From NCBI RefSeq assembly GCF_001984065.1, contig NZ_LYVP01000015.1:20655-84654 (forward strand): 64,000 nucleotides of DNA, written 5' to 3'. Shown piece after piece: positions 62,464 through 64,000 of the stretch. The position numbers and the translations under genes are program-made. This DNA is from Pseudomonas sp. KK4. GTDB lineage: Bacteria; Pseudomonadota; Gammaproteobacteria; Pseudomonadales; Pseudomonadaceae. The stretch's first letter is position 1. Each line of letters begins with the position of its first letter. The notes under the pieces were generated by a model. The model was not told the origin of the DNA and did no database searches. It was given only the letters and a program-made list of their open reading frames with translations.

Positions 62464-63630
62464 ATGTACCGCTTCTTCGAACAGCTCAGCTCGCGCATCG
62501 CCGCGCCTTTCATCGGCGAAAGTTCGCGCAACAGCAAGGTCTGGCCCTGTCGCTGCGGGCAGTCGCTGTTCTTTCGCAATAGCCAGTGCCTGGCCTGTTC
62601 CGCCGCATTGGGTTATCAGCCCGGGCTGAGTCGGCTGTCCTCGTTGCAACCGGGTGCGCAGCCGGGCACCTGGACGCTCGATGCCGATCCAGGGGCCGGC
62701 CTGTTCCGTCGTTGCGCCAACCTCGATTCACCCGCCGCCTGCAATTGGTTGCTGCCGGCCAATGATCAGGATGCCTTGTGCATCGCCTGCAGCCTCAATC
62801 GCACCATCCCCGATCTGTCGATCATTGAAAACCACGAGCGTTGGGGCAAGGTTGAAACGGCCAAGCGGCGCCTGATCGCGCAGTTGATCAGCCTCGGTCT
62901 GCAAGTCACGCCCAAGACCGTCAATGAGGAATCCGGACTGGCCTTCGATTTCATTGGCGTAGATTTGGAAGGCAACCCACCCACCACCGGCCACGCCAAC
63001 GGCCTGATCACCCTCGACATCAAGGAAGCCGACGACGCGCACCGCGAAAAAATACGGGTGCAAATGCACGAACCCTATCGCACCTTGCTCGGCCATTTTC
63101 GTCACGAAGTCGGGCATTACTATTGGGACCGCCTGATCGCCAGCAGCGAGTGGCTGGAGCCGTTTCGCGGTCTGTTCGGCGACGAGCGCGCCAGTTACGC
63201 CGAAGCGCTGGAGCGCCATTATCAGCAGGGCGCACCGCTGGATTGGCAACAACGCTACGTCAGCGCCTACGCCACCATGCATCCCTGGGAAGACTGGGCG
63301 GAAACCTGGGCGCATTACCTGCACATGATGGACGCGGTGGACACGGCGCTGGGGTTCGGCATGAGCGCCCGGGAAATGGACTTCGACTATCGGCCGTTTC
63401 CGCTCGATACCCTCTACGATCCGCGACACCCCGGCGGCCCGGCGTTCCTGTCGTTCGTCAACGCCTGGATCGAACTGGCGGGCATGCTCAACGAACTGTC
63501 GCGCAGCATGGGGCAGCCGGATTTCTATCCTTTTGTGCTGCCGCCGGCGGTGATCGCCAAGCTGCACTTCATCCATCTGGTGATCCAGCGTGAGGGCGGC
63601 AGGGCGGATGACGTGCTGCAGGACCTGTAG
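62464..63630 (+). CDS. Putative zinc-binding metallopeptidase with N-terminal zinc ribbon
   Basis: A 388-residue protein. A zinc-ribbon-like segment at 29-45 (CRC ... CLAC) and more cysteines at 84, 93, 106 and 109 precede a conserved metallopeptidase core with HEVGH at 214-218 (LLGHFRHEVGHYYWDRLI), and downstream HPWEDWAETWAHYLHMMD, where Glu/His may supply a third ligand. No signal peptide, so cytoplasmic. ATG 62464 follows GGGAGA. The substrate is unknown. Homologues are found at this place between ligA and ffs in other pseudomonads, as far as I recall. Confidence 0.82.
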   Translation: MYRFFEQLSSRIAAPFIGESSRNSKVWPCRCGQSLFFRNSQCLACSAALGYQPGLSRLSSLQPGAQPGTWTLDADPGAGLFRRCANLDSPAACNWLLPANDQDALCIACSLNRTIPDLSIIENHERWGKVETAKRRLIAQLISLGLQVTPKTVNEESGLAFDFIGVDLEGNPPTTGHANGLITLDIKEADDAHREKIRVQMHEPYRTLLGHFRHEVGHYYWDRLIASSEWLEPFRGLFGDERASYAEALERHYQQGAPLDWQQRYVSAYATMHPWEDWAETWAHYLHMMDAVDTALGFGMSAREMDFDYRPFPLDTLYDPRHPGGPAFLSFVNAWIELAGMLNELSRSMGQPDFYPFVLPPAVIAKLHFIHLVIQREGGRADDVLQDL

Positions 63631-63708
63631 AAGCGGCCGACGGTTACGTTCTTTTCAGCACTGCGCATGTCCTTGAACGGCCTCAATTTTTTTAATCCGC
63701 GCGAACGG

Positions 63709-63736
63709 TTGTAACTTCGTCACAGATAGGTACAAT
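63709..63736 (+). promoter_or_regulatory. Promoter of the 4.5S RNA gene
   Basis: TTGTAA (63709-63714) and TACAAT (63731-63736) with 16 bp between them make a good sigma-70 promoter. Its predicted start is about 25 bp before the mature RNA. Confidence 0.72.
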
Positions 63737-63768
63737 GGCGCGGCTCGCCGTCAGGTGAGCGTCGTTAT

Positions 63769-63878
63769 GGTGACCCCATCGGTCCCCCCGCAACGATTAC
63801 CCGTGAACCTGGTCAGAGCCGGAAGGCAGCAGCCACAGCGGGAACATTGTGTGCCGGGGTGTGGCTGGTGGGGGCACC
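63769..63878 (+). ncRNA. ffs: 4.5S RNA of the signal recognition particle
   Basis: Contains the conserved SRP helix-8 region with ACCTGGTCAGAGCCGGAAGG and CAGCAGCCA, identical in pattern to bacterial 4.5S RNA (GGUCAGGUCCGGAAGGAAGC in E. coli). The 5' part (GGTGACCCC, TCCCCCCGCAAC) pairs with the 3' part (GGCTGGTGGGGGCACC) to form the long hairpin. Ends are inferred from this base pairing and may be off by a few bases. Partner protein is Ffh. Confidence 0.93.
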
Positions 63879-63890
63879 ACCTTAACGAAC

Positions 63891-63970
63891 CGCGAGTACT
63901 CACTCGCGTTATCTGATTCCAACTATTTTTTATTGCACTGCCATGGATCCTGTCCATCGCGGTTTTTTTT
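63891..63970 (+). terminator. Possible terminator region after ffs
   Basis: A hairpin CGCGAGT/ACTCGCG (63891-63908) is followed further on by ATGGA/TCCAT (63943-63956) and an eight-T run (63963-63970). The second hairpin is short; the U tract is strong. Nothing else is seen up to the window end. Confidence 0.5.
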
Positions 63971-64000
63971 CGTGTCCGATTTTCCACCCCACACAAAACG

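Overview
The window is Pseudomonas chromosome, most likely from the P. fluorescens group. The evidence is the cmpX-sigX-oprF block at the left edge (sigX with its TTG start), the smc-zipA-ligA-(zinc peptidase)-ffs block at the right edge, the divergent rmf/rlmL pair next to pyrD, and many copies of fluorescent-pseudomonad REP/REPIN repeats built on GAGCGAGCTCGCTC or GAGCGGGCTTGCTCGCGAA. No plasmid, phage or insertion-sequence genes, tRNAs or CRISPR arrays were seen.

Layout. (1) 1-2258, cell envelope: the end of a MscS-type channel (cmpX), ECF sigma factor sigX and porin oprF. (2) 2331-8249, minus strand, nitrate assimilation control: cobA, a fused PP2C phosphatase/Ser-Thr kinase, nitrate transporter nasA, and the nitrate sensor pair nasT/nasS. 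No nitrate or nitrite reductase genes lie between the kinase and cobA, where relatives usually carry them. The leaders of nasA and of nasS can both be folded into an ANTAR-type two-hairpin antiterminator that overlaps an intrinsic terminator. (3) 8410-33877, plus strand: a nearly complete SPI-1 (Inv/Spa/Prg/Org) type III secretion system. The order is invF-invG-invE-invA-invB-invC-invI-invJ-spaO-spaP-spaQ-spaR-spaS, a tandem REP array, sicA-sipB-sipC-sipD-iacP, hilA-iagB, a REPIN, prgH-I-J-K-orgA-B-C, and a hydrophobic orphan protein that is the best effector candidate. I found no invH, sipA, sptP, hilC or hilD. (4) 33917-42874: pyrD, rmf with a structured leader, rlmL, a CHASE/PAS/GGDEF diguanylate cyclase, dacB and yggL. 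(5) 42985-45611: an exported amidohydrolase and an OprD-family porin. (6) 45733-55328, purine catabolism: a BenE-type transporter, a GntR regulator, guaD, xdhC, xdhB, xdhA and a second GntR regulator. (7) 55332-63970: smc, zipA, ligA, a zinc metallopeptidase and 4.5S RNA with a promoter and a possible terminator.

How the genes fit together. The secretion genes supply each expected part: basal-body rings (PrgH, PrgK), secretin (InvG), export apparatus (InvA, SpaP, SpaQ, SpaR, SpaS), sorting platform and ATPase (SpaO, OrgA, OrgB, InvC, InvI), needle and inner rod (PrgI, PrgJ), length control (InvJ), gatekeeper (InvE), translocon and its chaperone (SipB, SipC, SipD, SicA) and regulators (HilA, InvF). 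Many neighbouring genes overlap by ATGA or a few bases, which indicates translationally coupled operons. GuaD and XdhABC convert guanine to xanthine and then to urate. NasS, NasT and the leader RNAs form a nitrate-responsive transcription switch. All functions are inferred from the sequence and from recalled families; no database search was run.
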